This document shows positions 50,324 through 57,929 of a DNA stretch of 57,929 bases, piece by piece (the first letter of the stretch is position 1; each line of letters begins with the position of its first letter). Location of the stretch: NCBI GenBank assembly GCA_019414025.1, contig DXMU01000026.1:1-57929 (forward strand), written 5' to 3'. Origin of the DNA: Collinsella sp. GTDB lineage: Bacteria; Actinomycetota; Coriobacteriia; Coriobacteriales; Coriobacteriaceae. A model generated the notes under the pieces. The model was not told where the DNA came from, searched no databases, and saw only the letters and a list, made by a program, of their open reading frames with translations. Position numbers and translations under genes: made by a program.

Positions 50324-51216
50324 CAGCCAAACCTCTTCTCATCAATCGCGTGCAACGCGCAAGGCAGCACCATCCAGGCAGCGTACACGACATAGCCCGG
50401 CCACGGCGCCGGCACCGAGAGCTGCGGATAAAACGAATACTGCGTCGTCGCGGTCCACGCCACCGCCACCGCGGCAGCACCAAACAGCGCAAGCCCAACC
50501 AGCGCGGCAACGTCGCTGCGCCCCAGCCGATACCGCGCATACGTCGTACGACGCGTCGCGGCGCCCCACCCGCGCGAGCGCATCGCGTCCGCGCGCTCCA
50601 ACGAATCTTCCATGCCCCAGCCCATCAATGCACTCGATGCCCGCAGGCGCGAGCGCACGGGGTCGGCCGGCGCGCGGCCCGGCACATCAATCGCATCCTG
50701 CACCGCCAGCACCGTACGGCCGCGGCGCAAAAACTGCGGGATAAGCCTCATGCACATCGAGATCATGAGCGCGATCACCGGTGCGGCGTTACCCAAAAGC
50801 GCGAGCACCTTGTCGTATTCGAGCATCGACGCCGCGGCCTCAAACCACAGCACGCTCGCCACAAACAGCCCGCCCATGCACAGGCCGTATACCATGCTCT
50901 CCAGATACACCGCGCGCATGCCAATACGGAACAGCTCCGTCGAGCCCGAGGCACTAAACAGTGGATTGACCAGCGCGATAATCAAAATCACCGGCAGCTG
51001 CCAGCGAAGTGCGCCCAGCGTGCGGGCAGCCCCACGCGTCGCAAATCCATACGCCAACCCGCCCGCAAGTGACAGCGCAATCAGCACCGGCTGCATCGAG
51101 AACATGGTGAGCCCCAGCGTCAGCACTATATAGAGCGCCGGCACAGCTGGATGCGACATCGAGAATGCCGCGACGGGCTCGCCGCCAAACTCCTCTCGTA
51201 TGTTGTCCACGGGCAC
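50323..51216 (-). CDS. ECF transporter transmembrane (T) component (297 aa)
   Basis: EcfT/CbiQ-like: about six membrane helices and the cytoplasmic coupling region with ARSRGWG-like motif DAMRSRGWG (residues about 215-223). It couples the A-A' ATPase to the S component. The start is uncertain; GTG 51216 has AGGGG about five bases upstream, while ATG 51159 has no site. The frame runs on to 51378 but that part looks non-coding. First gene of the T-A-S operon, divergent from glmU. Confidence 0.82.
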   Translation of the reverse strand: MPVDNIREEFGGEPVAAFSMSHPAVPALYIVLTLGLTMFSMQPVLIALSLAGGLAYGFATRGAARTLGALRWQLPVILIIALVNPLFSASGSTELFRIGMRAVYLESMVYGLCMGGLFVASVLWFEAAASMLEYDKVLALLGNAAPVIALMISMCMRLIPQFLRRGRTVLAVQDAIDVPGRAPADPVRSRLRASSALMGWGMEDSLERADAMRSRGWGAATRRTTYARYRLGRSDVAALVGLALFGAAAVAVAWTATTQYSFYPQLSVPAPWPGYVVYAAWMVLPCALHAIDEKRFG

Positions 51217-51406
51217 CCCCGTCCCCTCGCTCAAACGACAGCTCCGCAGCACCGCCGCCATGCACGGCCAGCGCAAACGCCACGCCGGCGGCGCAAGCCT
51301 CAACCGCCGCAATCCAATCGTTACGCGCTCAACATATGCCTGCGGTATCATATTGCGCCGTGTATCGTTTCCAAGCACACGTCTCTATAACGTAACAGGA
51401 GATCAC

Positions 51407-52819
51407 ATGGACGCAACCGCAATTATCCTCGCTGCCGGCGAGGGCACCCGCATGAAGTCGAACCACTGCAAGGTTTCGCACAAGATCCTGGGTAAGCCCA
51501 TGGTCCAGTGGATCGTCGACGCTACCATCAAGGCCGGCTGCAGCCGCGTCGTGGTCGTCATCGGCAGCCACGCCGACGAGATGCGCGCCCTTATCGACGG
51601 CACCTACGCCAACAGCGCCACCAAGGTCGAGTGCGTCGAGCAGACCGAGCGCCTGGGCACCGGCCACGCCGTGAAGGTCGCGCTCGAGGCCTGCGGCATC
51701 ACGCAAGGCCCCGTCGTCGTGCTCAACGGCGACTTGCCGCTCATCACCGCCGACACCGTCGCCAAGTTCGCGCAGACCGTCGCCACCGGCGAACTCGCCT
51801 GCACCGTCATGACCATGACCCCGCCTGATCCCTTCGGCTACGGCCGCATCAAGCTGGGCGCCGATGGTCAGATCGAGCGCATCATCGAGCAGAAGGACTG
51901 CACGCCCGAGCAGGCCGCCACGCTGCTCGAGTGCAACGCCGGCTGCTACGCCTTCGACGGCGCGCAGCTCGCCGCCCACATCAACGAGATCGGCAACGAC
52001 AACGCGCAGTCCGAGTACTACCTGCCCGACATGCTCGAGATCCTCAAAGGCCACGCCCAGGCCGTCTCCATCTTCCACTGCGACGACTACCGCGACGGCC
52101 TGGGCGTCAACAGCCGCATTCAGCTCGCGCAGCTCACCGCCATCGCGCGCGACCGCATCAACGAGCACTGGATGGCCGAGGGCGTCACGTTCATCGACCC
52201 CACGCAGGCCTGGATCGGCCCCGACGCCACCATCGGCCGCGACACCGTCGTGTGGCCGCAGACGCACCTGATCGGCCACGTCACCGTGGGCGAGGAGTGC
52301 CAGCTCGGCCCCAACAGCCGCCTCACCGACACCACCGTCGGCAGCGGCTGCACCATCGATGAAACCATCGCCGTCGAGGCCGTCATCGAGAACGGCGTCG
52401 ACTGCGGCCCGCGCGCCTACCTGCGCCCGGGCACCCACATGCTCGACGGTTCCAAGGCCGGCACGCACGTGGAGATCAAGAAGTCCACAATCGGCGAGGG
52501 CTCCAAGGTGCCGCACCTGTCCTACATCGGCGATACCACCATGGGCTCCGGCGTCAACGTGGGCGCGGGCTCCATCACCTGCAACTACGATGGCGTACAC
52601 AAGCACAAGACCGTCATCGGCAAGGATGCCTTCATCGGCTCCGACACCATGATGGTCGCGCCCGCCCAGATTGGCGACGGCGCGCTCGTGGCCGCCGGCT
52701 CCGTCATCACCGAGCCGGTCCCGGCAGACGCACTTGGCCTGGGTCGTGCCCGCCAGGTAAATATTGAGGGCTGGGCCGCCGATTATCGCCGCCGTCTGCA
52801 CGAGGACGACGAGGTATAA
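51407..52819 (+). CDS. glmU: Bifunctional GlmU: UDP-GlcNAc pyrophosphorylase / GlcN-1-P acetyltransferase (470 aa)
   Basis: It makes UDP-GlcNAc for wall synthesis. N-terminal pyrophosphorylase (1-230) has LAAGEGTRMKS and LNGDLPLI. The C-terminal left-handed beta-helix (about 250-460) has hexapeptide repeats, RPGTHMLDGSKAGTHVEIKKS and the active-site region NYDGVHKHKT with the catalytic histidine. AGGAGA six bases before ATG 51407. The frame begins farther left (51200) but that part overlaps the divergent gene. Followed by its own terminator. Confidence 0.96.
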   Translation: MDATAIILAAGEGTRMKSNHCKVSHKILGKPMVQWIVDATIKAGCSRVVVVIGSHADEMRALIDGTYANSATKVECVEQTERLGTGHAVKVALEACGITQGPVVVLNGDLPLITADTVAKFAQTVATGELACTVMTMTPPDPFGYGRIKLGADGQIERIIEQKDCTPEQAATLLECNAGCYAFDGAQLAAHINEIGNDNAQSEYYLPDMLEILKGHAQAVSIFHCDDYRDGLGVNSRIQLAQLTAIARDRINEHWMAEGVTFIDPTQAWIGPDATIGRDTVVWPQTHLIGHVTVGEECQLGPNSRLTDTTVGSGCTIDETIAVEAVIENGVDCGPRAYLRPGTHMLDGSKAGTHVEIKKSTIGEGSKVPHLSYIGDTTMGSGVNVGAGSITCNYDGVHKHKTVIGKDAFIGSDTMMVAPAQIGDGALVAAGSVITEPVPADALGLGRARQVNIEGWAADYRRRLHEDDEV

Positions 52820-52836
52820 CGTTTTACCAAGCATCT

Positions 52837-52870
52837 AAGGAGCTGTTCCCATGGGGGCGGCTCCTTTTTT
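52837..52870 (+). terminator. Rho-independent terminator of glmU
   Basis: AAGGAGC pairs with GCTCCTT across a 16-base loop, then TTTT. It starts 17 bases past the stop. Confidence 0.8.
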
Positions 52871-53011
52871 CTATCGTGACCTGCGCGACAGGATGAGTGG
52901 TCGGTTCGTGTCCGTTGACGGTAAAGACGTTATCAAGACCCGATTAACCCCGTCGCGCGGTTACAATGCAACAAGGCATCTATATGGCATTCGATATAAA
53001 GGAGAAGGGTA

Positions 53012-53998
53012 ATGCCGATTAATGATCCCGAGAAGTCGGAGAATATGCGCAAGTCCATCCGCGTGTATTCCGGTTCCTCCAACCGTCCCCTCGCTCAGAA
53101 GATCGCTGAGTACCTTGGGGTCGAGCTTTCGGGCCTTACGCTAAAGCAGTTCGCCAACGGTGAGATTTACGCCCGCTACGACGAGACCGTCCGCGGCGCC
53201 GACGTCTTCCTGATTCAGTCCGTGGCCGGCGGCAACGTCAATGACATGCTCATGGAGCTGCTCATCGCCACCGACGCTGCCAAGCGCGCATCCGCCCGCT
53301 CCATCACCGCCGTTATCACCCACTACGGCTATGCCCGCCAGGACCGCAAGGCCGGCCCGCGCGAGCCCATCACCGCCCGCCTCGTCGCCAACCTGCTCGA
53401 GCGCGCCGGCGTCAACCGCATCATCACCCTCGACCTGCACCAGGGCCAGATTCAGGGCTTCTTCGATATCCCGGTTAACCACCTGTCCGCGCTGCCGCTG
53501 TTTGGCCAGTACTACAACGACATGCACTTCGACACCGACAACCTGGTTGTCGTCTCCCCCGATGTGGGCCGCGCCAAGGCCGCCAAGAAGCTGTCCGACA
53601 TGCTCGGCTGCGACCTGGCCATCGCCCACAAGGGCCGTCCGCGCCACAACGCCGCCGAGGTCATGGGCATCATCGGTGACATCAAGGGCAAGACCTGCAT
53701 CATCAACGACGACATGATCGACACCGCTGGCACCCTGTGCGCCAACGTCAAGGAGCTCAAGGCTATGGGCGCCGGCGACATCTACGTATGCGCCACCCAC
53801 GGCATCTTCTCCGGTCCGGCCATCGAGCGTCTGAACGACGCCCCGATCGTCGAGTGCCTCGTCACCGACGCCATTCCCGTCGAGGTCGGCGGCAAGATCA
53901 AGACCATCTCGGTCGCCGAGGAGTTCGCTCAGGCCATCTCCGCCGTTTACCACGAGGAGCCCGTCTCCACGCTCGTCGGCGGCGACTTCGCGCTGTAG
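53012..53998 (+). CDS. prs: Ribose-phosphate pyrophosphokinase (328 aa)
   Basis: It makes PRPP from ribose 5-phosphate and ATP for nucleotide, His and Trp synthesis. Motifs: SGSSNRPLAQKIAEYLG, FANGEIYARYDETVRG, the HYGYARQDRKAGPREPI flexible loop with ATP contacts, and the PRPP loop INDDMIDTAGTL. GGAGAAGG is four to five bases before the ATG. Single gene with a very stable terminator. A TACAAT at 52962-52967 may be its -10. Confidence 0.96.
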   Translation: MPINDPEKSENMRKSIRVYSGSSNRPLAQKIAEYLGVELSGLTLKQFANGEIYARYDETVRGADVFLIQSVAGGNVNDMLMELLIATDAAKRASARSITAVITHYGYARQDRKAGPREPITARLVANLLERAGVNRIITLDLHQGQIQGFFDIPVNHLSALPLFGQYYNDMHFDTDNLVVVSPDVGRAKAAKKLSDMLGCDLAIAHKGRPRHNAAEVMGIIGDIKGKTCIINDDMIDTAGTLCANVKELKAMGAGDIYVCATHGIFSGPAIERLNDAPIVECLVTDAIPVEVGGKIKTISVAEEFAQAISAVYHEEPVSTLVGGDFAL

Positions 53999-54026
53999 TC
54001 GCATCGTCCTTGCAACCCGGCGCTTC

Positions 54027-54104
54027 GCCGTCGGAACAGAAGAAACCCCCGCGCTCCCCCTTGCTTCGCAAAGGTCGCGCGGGGGTTTCTTCTGTTCCGA
54101 CGGC
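54027..54104 (+). terminator. Long perfect hairpin terminator after prs
   Basis: Two 28-base arms (54027-54054 and 54077-54104) are exact reverse complements, beginning GCCGTCGGAACAGAAGAAAC. The GC-rich inner part CCCCCGCGC / GCGCGGGGG followed by TTTCTTCTGTT makes it a terminator; the outer pairing is longer than needed. Confidence 0.8.
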
Positions 54105-54223
54105 TCGCTCTGCCGCGGCCGCGCTTTTGTCTGGTGGGATTTCGCTGAAACGAAGTCTCGCCTTCGGCGGGCGTGGTAGCCTTTGTCGTTGATTAAACTT
54201 TTATGTGTAACGGAAGGACAAAT

Positions 54224-54853
54224 ATGGCAGCTGCACAGCCGCTTAAGATTCGCATGGTTGCCGGACTTGGCAACCCTGGCGAGGAATATGCCGAGACCCG
54301 CCACAACGCCGGCTTTAAGGCAATCGACGAGCTGGCCCGTCAGGCCGGCGTCACGTACTGGAAAAACCAGGCCGGCGCCGAGGTCGCACTCATCAACATC
54401 AACGATCCCGAGGAAGAGGGTGGCAAGCGCCAGATCGTGCTGGTCAAGCCGCAGTCGTATATGAATACCTCGGGTGGCCCCATCTCCAAGCTCTGCCGCG
54501 AGTACAAGATCAAGGCCGAGGAGCTGCTCGTCATCCACGACGAGCTCGACATCCCTGCCGGTGACGTGCGCGTCAAGGTGGGCGGTGGCCACGCCGGCCA
54601 CAACGGCCTGCGCTCCATCATCGACAAGATGGGCAGCCGCGACTTTAGCCGTATCCGCACCGGCATCGGCAACCCTCCCGGCAAGATGGCCGTGGCAGAC
54701 TATGTGCTCAAGCAGCTGCGCGCCCGCGAGGCCGAGGCCTTCCAGGACACCTGCGCCCGCGCCGCCGACGCCGCCGGTCTGGCCATCGTGCACGGCGTAA
54801 TCTACGCCCGCGACCACGTCAACGGCGCCGCCTCCGCCAACGGCAAGCACTAA
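54224..54853 (+). CDS. pth: Peptidyl-tRNA hydrolase (209 aa)
   Basis: It frees tRNA from peptidyl-tRNA that drops off ribosomes. Motifs: VAGLGNPGEEYAETRHNAGF with the catalytic histidine, KPQSYMNTSGG, VIHDELDIPAGDVRVK with the catalytic aspartate, and GGGHAGHNGLRSI. GGAAGG six bases before ATG 54224 decides the start over 54203. The C-terminus is slightly long. Confidence 0.95.
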   Translation: MAAAQPLKIRMVAGLGNPGEEYAETRHNAGFKAIDELARQAGVTYWKNQAGAEVALININDPEEEGGKRQIVLVKPQSYMNTSGGPISKLCREYKIKAEELLVIHDELDIPAGDVRVKVGGGHAGHNGLRSIIDKMGSRDFSRIRTGIGNPPGKMAVADYVLKQLRAREAEAFQDTCARAADAAGLAIVHGVIYARDHVNGAASANGKH

Positions 54854-54854
54854 A

Positions 54855-55052
54855 ACCTACCGTTTAGGGATGTTTATTTTGGCAGGTTTTATCTGCGGAA
54901 ACGCCCCGGTGGCCGCATCGCAATAAACCCCGCGCCGCCATACACGCATAACACCCCAAAGGGGGCCGGCCTCATCACAACCCGAGGCCGGCCCCCTTTG
55001 CCGTTTTGCCTGATAAAACCGACCAAAATAAACCTATCCCTATTTGGTAGGT
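54855..55052. repeat. 198-bp inverted-repeat element between pth and nfnA
   Basis: The left arm (54855-54892) and right arm (55013-55052) complement each other over about 38 bases, with ACCTACC and GTTTATTTTGG as the best-kept blocks. A strong terminator hairpin sits inside. The 372-bp gap to nfnA otherwise holds a promoter and a leader hairpin. Confidence 0.7.
54958..54999 (+). terminator. Bidirectional terminator of pth inside the repeat element
   Basis: AAAGGGGGCCGGCCTC pairs perfectly with GAGGCCGGCCCCCTTT around ten bases, with T-rich DNA after it. It ends pth. Confidence 0.8.
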
Positions 55053-55114
55053 CGAAGTGGATAAACCCTTTTCCCAACCGCCGAAGACACACGTAAACAG
55101 CATGTCCATGAGGG

Positions 55115-55120
55115 TATAAT
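55115..55120 (+). promoter_or_regulatory. -10 element of the nfnAB operon
   Basis: A perfect TATAAT about 105 bases before the nfnA ATG. The -35 is not clear. Confidence 0.5.
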
Positions 55121-55124
55121 TTGC

Positions 55125-55162
55125 ACCGTATGTCTGCACAACGCCTGTGCGCGTACGGTTTT
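55125..55162 (+). promoter_or_regulatory. Leader hairpin of nfnAB with U-run
   Basis: ACCGTA pairs with TACGGT, with inner GCACA/TGTGC, followed by TTTT. It lies at the very start of the predicted transcript and could act as an attenuator or protect the 5' end. Confidence 0.4.
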
Positions 55163-55225
55163 ACTCGGGCTACCGTCCATTTCCGTGGAGGCACGGTTCG
55201 GCGGCCCTAACAAGAGAGGGGTTCT

Positions 55226-56065
55226 ATGTATAAGATCCTGGAGAAGACGCAGTTCTCGGAGAAGGTGTTCAAGTTCCGCATCGAGGCGCCCGCAATCGCC
55301 AAACATGCGCACGCTGGACAGTTCCTCATGGTTCGCGCCAACGAGACGGGCGAGCGTGTCCCGTTTACCCTGGCCGGCTGGAACGGTGACGAGGACTGGG
55401 TCGAGTTCATCTTCATGGTGATCGGCAAGACCACCGAGATGCTTTCCACCTACGAGGCCGGCGAGTCGCTGCGCGACGTCGTGGGCCCGCTGGGCGTTCC
55501 CACCGAGATGGCCGAGGGCCCCTGCGCCGTCATTGGCGGCGGCGTCGGCCTGGCAATTGCCTTCCCGGTCGCCAAGCACCTGGTCGAGACCGGCCACGAG
55601 GTGCACGCCATCATGGGCGCCCGCACCAAGGACCTCCTGCTCATGGAGGACCAGTTCCGCGAGCTCCTCGACGAGGACCACATCCACATCACCACCGACG
55701 ACGGCTCCTACGGCGAGCAGGGCGTTGTTACCGCTCCGCTGGAGCGCCTGCTGCAGGACAAGGCCGTGAGCCAGGTCTTCTGCGTCGGCCCCGTTCCGAT
55801 GATGAAGTTCTCGACCCTCACCGCCCAGAAGTACGACACCCCCATCACCGCGTCGCTCAACCCCATCATGGTTGACGGAACCGGCATGTGCGGCTGCTGC
55901 CGCGTCGAGGTGGGCGGCGTGACCAAGTTCGCTTGCGTCGACGGCCCCGACTTCGATGCCACCCTGGTCGACTGGGATGACCTTCGTGCCCGCCAGGCCG
56001 CTTACCGTTCCGAAGAGGGCGAGTCCCTCAAGGCCTATGAGGAAAAGAGCTGCGCATGCCACTAG
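55226..56065 (+). CDS. nfnA: NADH-dependent ferredoxin:NADP+ oxidoreductase, alpha subunit NfnA (279 aa)
   Basis: The FAD/[2Fe-2S] subunit that takes NADH in the electron-bifurcating Nfn complex. N-terminal FAD-binding barrel (about 1-95, RVPFTLAGW), NAD domain (about 97-215, VIGGGVGLAIAFPVAKHL) and the 2Fe-2S site DGTGMCGCCRVEV...FACVDGP (about 213-235). It also resembles dihydroorotate dehydrogenase electron-transfer subunits, but the following gene settles the identity. It overlaps nfnB by ten bases. Confidence 0.9.
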   Translation: MYKILEKTQFSEKVFKFRIEAPAIAKHAHAGQFLMVRANETGERVPFTLAGWNGDEDWVEFIFMVIGKTTEMLSTYEAGESLRDVVGPLGVPTEMAEGPCAVIGGGVGLAIAFPVAKHLVETGHEVHAIMGARTKDLLLMEDQFRELLDEDHIHITTDDGSYGEQGVVTAPLERLLQDKAVSQVFCVGPVPMMKFSTLTAQKYDTPITASLNPIMVDGTGMCGCCRVEVGGVTKFACVDGPDFDATLVDWDDLRARQAAYRSEEGESLKAYEEKSCACH

Positions 56066-57465
56066 TTAACGGTCGTTTCGTTGCCGATATGAAGTCGCCC
56101 CGCACCCCCGATAACGAGGAGCCGGCTGCCGAGCGCGCCTGCGACTTCCGCCCCGTCGACAAGGGCTTCACCGAGGAGATGGCGCTGGCCGAGGCCGAGC
56201 GCTGCCTCAACTGCAAGAAGCCGTTCTGTGTTGAGGGCTGCCCCGTCAACATCAACATTCCCCGCTTTATCGAGCAGATCCGCGCGAAGGACTTCGGCGG
56301 CGCTCTCGATACCATTCGCGAGGACTCCATGCTTCCCGCCATCTGCGGCCGCGTCTGCCCGCAGGAGAACCAGTGCGAGGGCAAGTGCATCCGTGGCAAG
56401 AAGTCCGAGCCCGTGGCCATCGGCCAGCTCGAGCGCTTCCTGGGTGACCGCCCCGAGCTCGCCTCCACGCCCAAGATGGCCCCCAAGAACGGCAAGAAGG
56501 TCGCTGTCGTCGGCTCCGGCCCGTCCGGCATCACCTGCGCCGGCGAGCTCGCCCGTAACGGCTTTGACGTTACCGTCTTTGAGGCCTTCTTCACCGGCGG
56601 CGGCGTGCTGGTCTACGGCATCCCCGAGTTCCGTCTGCCCAAGGCGGTCGTCAAACGCGAGATTGACGGCCTGGAGGACATGGGCGTCAAGTTTGAGTAC
56701 AACTCCGTCGTGGGCAACATGGCCACGGCCGAGGAGCTGTTCGAGCAGGGCTTCGACGCCATCTACGTGGCGACCGGCGCTGGCCTGCCCAAGTTCCTCA
56801 ACGTCCCCGGCGAGAACCTGCCCAACGTCTTCTTCGCGAACGAGTACCTCACCCGCGTGAACCTGATGAAGGCCAACAAGTTCCCCGAGTACGACACCCC
56901 CACCAAGCACGGCAAGAACGTCGTTGTCTTTGGCGGCGGCAACGTGGCCATGGACGCCGTCCGTACCGCCAAGCGCCTGGGCGCCGAGCACGCCATCATC
57001 GCCTACCGTCGTACCGAGGACGAGATGCCCTGCCGTCGCGCCGAGCTGCACCATGCTAAGGCCGAGGGCGTCGAGGTTCTGCCGCTCGTCTCCCCGCTCG
57101 AGTTTGTCGCTGGCGAGGACGGCTCCGTGTGCGCCGTCAAGGTCCAGAAGATGGAGCTCGGCGAGCCTGACGAGTCCGGCCGTCGTCGCCCGGTGCCCAT
57201 CGAGGGCGCCATCGAGGAGATCCCCTGCGACGTCGCGATCTCGGCTATCGGCACCAACGCCAACCCCTTCGCTGCCAAGATCGGCGGCAAGATGGAGCTC
57301 AACAAGTGGGGCTACATCGTCGCCGACGAGGAGACCGGCCAGACCACCGATCCCCGCATCTGGGCCGGCGGCGACATCGTCACCGGTGCCGCTACGGTCA
57401 TTCTGGCGATGGGCGCCGGCAAGAAGGCCGCCGCTTCGATCACCAAGAGCCTGCTGGGCGAGTAA
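56056..57465 (+). CDS. nfnB: NADH-dependent ferredoxin:NADP+ oxidoreductase, beta subunit NfnB (469 aa)
   Basis: The subunit with two 4Fe-4S clusters and the bifurcating FAD. Cysteines: CLNCKKPFCVEGCP (about 50-63) and CGRVCPQENQCEGKC (about 97-111). FAD motif VVGSGPSGITCAGELA (about 150-165), NADP motif FGGGNVAMDAVRTA, and the final GGDIVTGAATVILAMGAGK. It is often annotated as glutamate synthase small chain (GltA); the adjoining nfnA and absence of a large GltB chain support Nfn. The complex interconverts NADH plus reduced ferredoxin with NADPH. Confidence 0.92.
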   Translation: MPLVNGRFVADMKSPRTPDNEEPAAERACDFRPVDKGFTEEMALAEAERCLNCKKPFCVEGCPVNINIPRFIEQIRAKDFGGALDTIREDSMLPAICGRVCPQENQCEGKCIRGKKSEPVAIGQLERFLGDRPELASTPKMAPKNGKKVAVVGSGPSGITCAGELARNGFDVTVFEAFFTGGGVLVYGIPEFRLPKAVVKREIDGLEDMGVKFEYNSVVGNMATAEELFEQGFDAIYVATGAGLPKFLNVPGENLPNVFFANEYLTRVNLMKANKFPEYDTPTKHGKNVVVFGGGNVAMDAVRTAKRLGAEHAIIAYRRTEDEMPCRRAELHHAKAEGVEVLPLVSPLEFVAGEDGSVCAVKVQKMELGEPDESGRRRPVPIEGAIEEIPCDVAISAIGTNANPFAAKIGGKMELNKWGYIVADEETGQTTDPRIWAGGDIVTGAATVILAMGAGKKAAASITKSLLGE

Positions 57466-57493
57466 TCACCTACAGCGCTCGCCATCAAACGGC

Positions 57494-57533
57494 AAAGTCC
57501 CCGTCGAGCACACGTCCGGCGGGGACTTTTTCT
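57494..57533 (+). terminator. Rho-independent terminator of nfnAB
   Basis: AAAGTCCCCG (57494-57503) pairs with CGGGGACTTT (57520-57529), then TTTT. Confidence 0.88.
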
Positions 57534-57549
57534 ATGCCGACCGCCCCAA

Positions 57550-57582
57550 CCACCACAAAGGGGGCAGGTGCCTTTGTGGTGG
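57550..57582. repeat. Intact CCACCACAAAGG palindrome, second copy
   Basis: The 12-base arms (57550-57561, 57571-57582) are identical to those at 3499-3531, with the centre in the other orientation. It lies 24 bases before the third palindrome array. Confidence 0.8.
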
Positions 57583-57606
57583 TTGGGGACTTGGCCGTTC
57601 GTTTTG

Positions 57607-57822
57607 TCTCAATCTGTAACACCTGGAGCCCGTTGAGCATCGTAGTTGTTACAGATCGAGATATTGTGCCGGCCGCCCACGCCGCATCTCAATCTGTAAC
57701 AGTTAGAGACCAAATATGCCGCCTGGTGTTACAGATCAAGACGTTGGGCTGACGGCCGAACGGTTCATCTAAATCTGTAACAGTTAGAGCCATTTTCGCT
57801 GGCTTGGTGTTACAGATCGAGA
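57607..57822. repeat. 55-nt palindrome array, cluster 3 (three units)
   Basis: Units: 57607-57661, 57687-57741, 57768-57822, with periods of 80 and 81 bases and gaps of 25 and 26. Arms are TCTCAATCTGTAACA or TCTAAATCTGTAACA on the left and TGTTACAGATC[GA]AGA on the right. The 464 bases after nfnB contain only this, the palindromes, a terminator and the IS tip. Confidence 0.93.
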
Positions 57823-57883
57823 CTATGCAAAAGCCGAGGATAGGCACTGCCGCCAAGGCCTTCCCCTCGGCCTAAAACAAAAA

Positions 57884-57901
57884 CCACCACAAAGGTGCCT
57901 G
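57884..57901. repeat. Left half of an interrupted CCACCACAAAGG palindrome
   Basis: CCACCACAAAGGTGCCTG equals the left half of the palindrome and stops exactly where the IS-like end begins. Joined to 35-52 with one shared CTG it rebuilds the intact 33-bp palindrome. Confidence 0.65.
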
Positions 57902-57929
57902 TGAACTGCCTCCCATTTCTTGGACATCG
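57902..57929 (+). mobile_element. Terminal inverted repeat of an IS3/IS150-type insertion sequence (partial)
   Basis: TGAACTGCCTCCC...TTGGACATCG fits the IS150-group end pattern and resembles the end at 1-34 (shared TGAACTGC, CCC and TTGGAC). Only 28 bases are present. Confidence 0.6.

Noticed and set aside
51329..52834. 501-aa minus-strand ORF opposite glmU
   Set aside because: It is an antisense shadow caused by high GC at third positions; glmU is unambiguous.
53141..54850. 569-aa minus-strand ORF opposite prs and pth
   Set aside because: It crosses two conserved genes and a terminator, and its Val/Gly/Asp-rich composition is typical of a shadow.
56056..57465. Glutamate synthase small subunit
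   Set aside because: The sequence family overlaps with GltD/GltA, but the partner upstream is NfnA and no large GltB chain is present, so NfnB is preferred.

Overview
The window looks like a chromosomal segment of a Coriobacteriia actinobacterium, most likely Collinsella (C. aerofaciens group). The evidence is the high-GC coding DNA, a 12-helix membrane protein with a C-terminal LuxR helix-turn-helix, an Nramp-related magnesium transporter of the type known from Eggerthella, an Ech-type hydrogenase, NfnAB, and many short palindromic repeats between genes. The genus is inferred from gene content and no search was run. Both ends of the window look like the two ends of an IS3/IS150-type insertion sequence, so the segment probably stops at two IS copies.

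Layout, left to right. 1-7.1 kb: an IS end, a membrane LuxR-type regulator, a GH1 6-phospho-beta-glucosidase, a DUF4867 protein, luxS, and a nucleoside hydrolase/ribokinase pair. 7.2-9.5 kb: an OatA-like acyltransferase. 10-13.4 kb: a metal operon made of a PRC/MgtE_N/CBS membrane protein and an Nramp-related transporter, behind a structured leader with a short upstream ORF. 13.5-19.3 kb: envelope and regulatory genes, namely a NodB-fold deacetylase lacking its metal histidines, PRC-barrel and YtxH proteins, a stand-alone domain resembling the N-terminus of cyanophycin synthetase, a CNNM/CorC protein and a hemolysin III homologue. 19.4-31 kb: an alpha/beta hydrolase with twin operators, a DUF362 ferredoxin-like protein, a MacB/FtsX-type ABC exporter, an ABC-2 exporter, and a divergent NarL-type two-component system. 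31.6-37.2 kb: an Ech-type [NiFe] hydrogenase operon in the order A-B-C-D-E-F with A and B fused. 37.4-41 kb: a lone transposase-like HTH protein, an old-yellow-enzyme-type reductase, a six-unit palindrome array and initiator tRNA-Met. 41.2-51.2 kb: coaX, a DUF4143 ATPase flanked by hairpins, a degenerate biotin ligase, folP-folK, a sirtuin, exonuclease III and an ECF transporter (T, A-A', S). 51.4-57.5 kb: glmU, prs, pth and nfnAB.

How the genes work together. Ech (ferredoxin/H2 coupled to ion pumping) and NfnAB (NADH + ferredoxin to NADPH) both act on the ferredoxin pool of a fermenting anaerobe. Three loci concern Mg2+ or other divalent cations (MgtE-like, Nramp-related, CNNM). Nucleoside hydrolase, ribokinase and Prs can connect nucleoside ribose to PRPP. 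GlmU and the acyltransferase serve the cell wall.

The most unusual signal is an array of 55-nt palindromic units (15-nt arm, 25-nt centre, 15-nt inverted arm) repeated every 80-81 nt: six at 40.4-40.9 kb, two at 3.5-3.7 kb and three at 57.6-57.8 kb. All eleven units have exactly the same length while their centres differ. Other strong points are the fused EchA-EchB, the MgtE-like/Nramp-related pairing, an inverted-repeat element inserted in frame in the ECF ATPase, a 140-residue insertion within dihydropteroate synthase, and two pseudoenzyme candidates.
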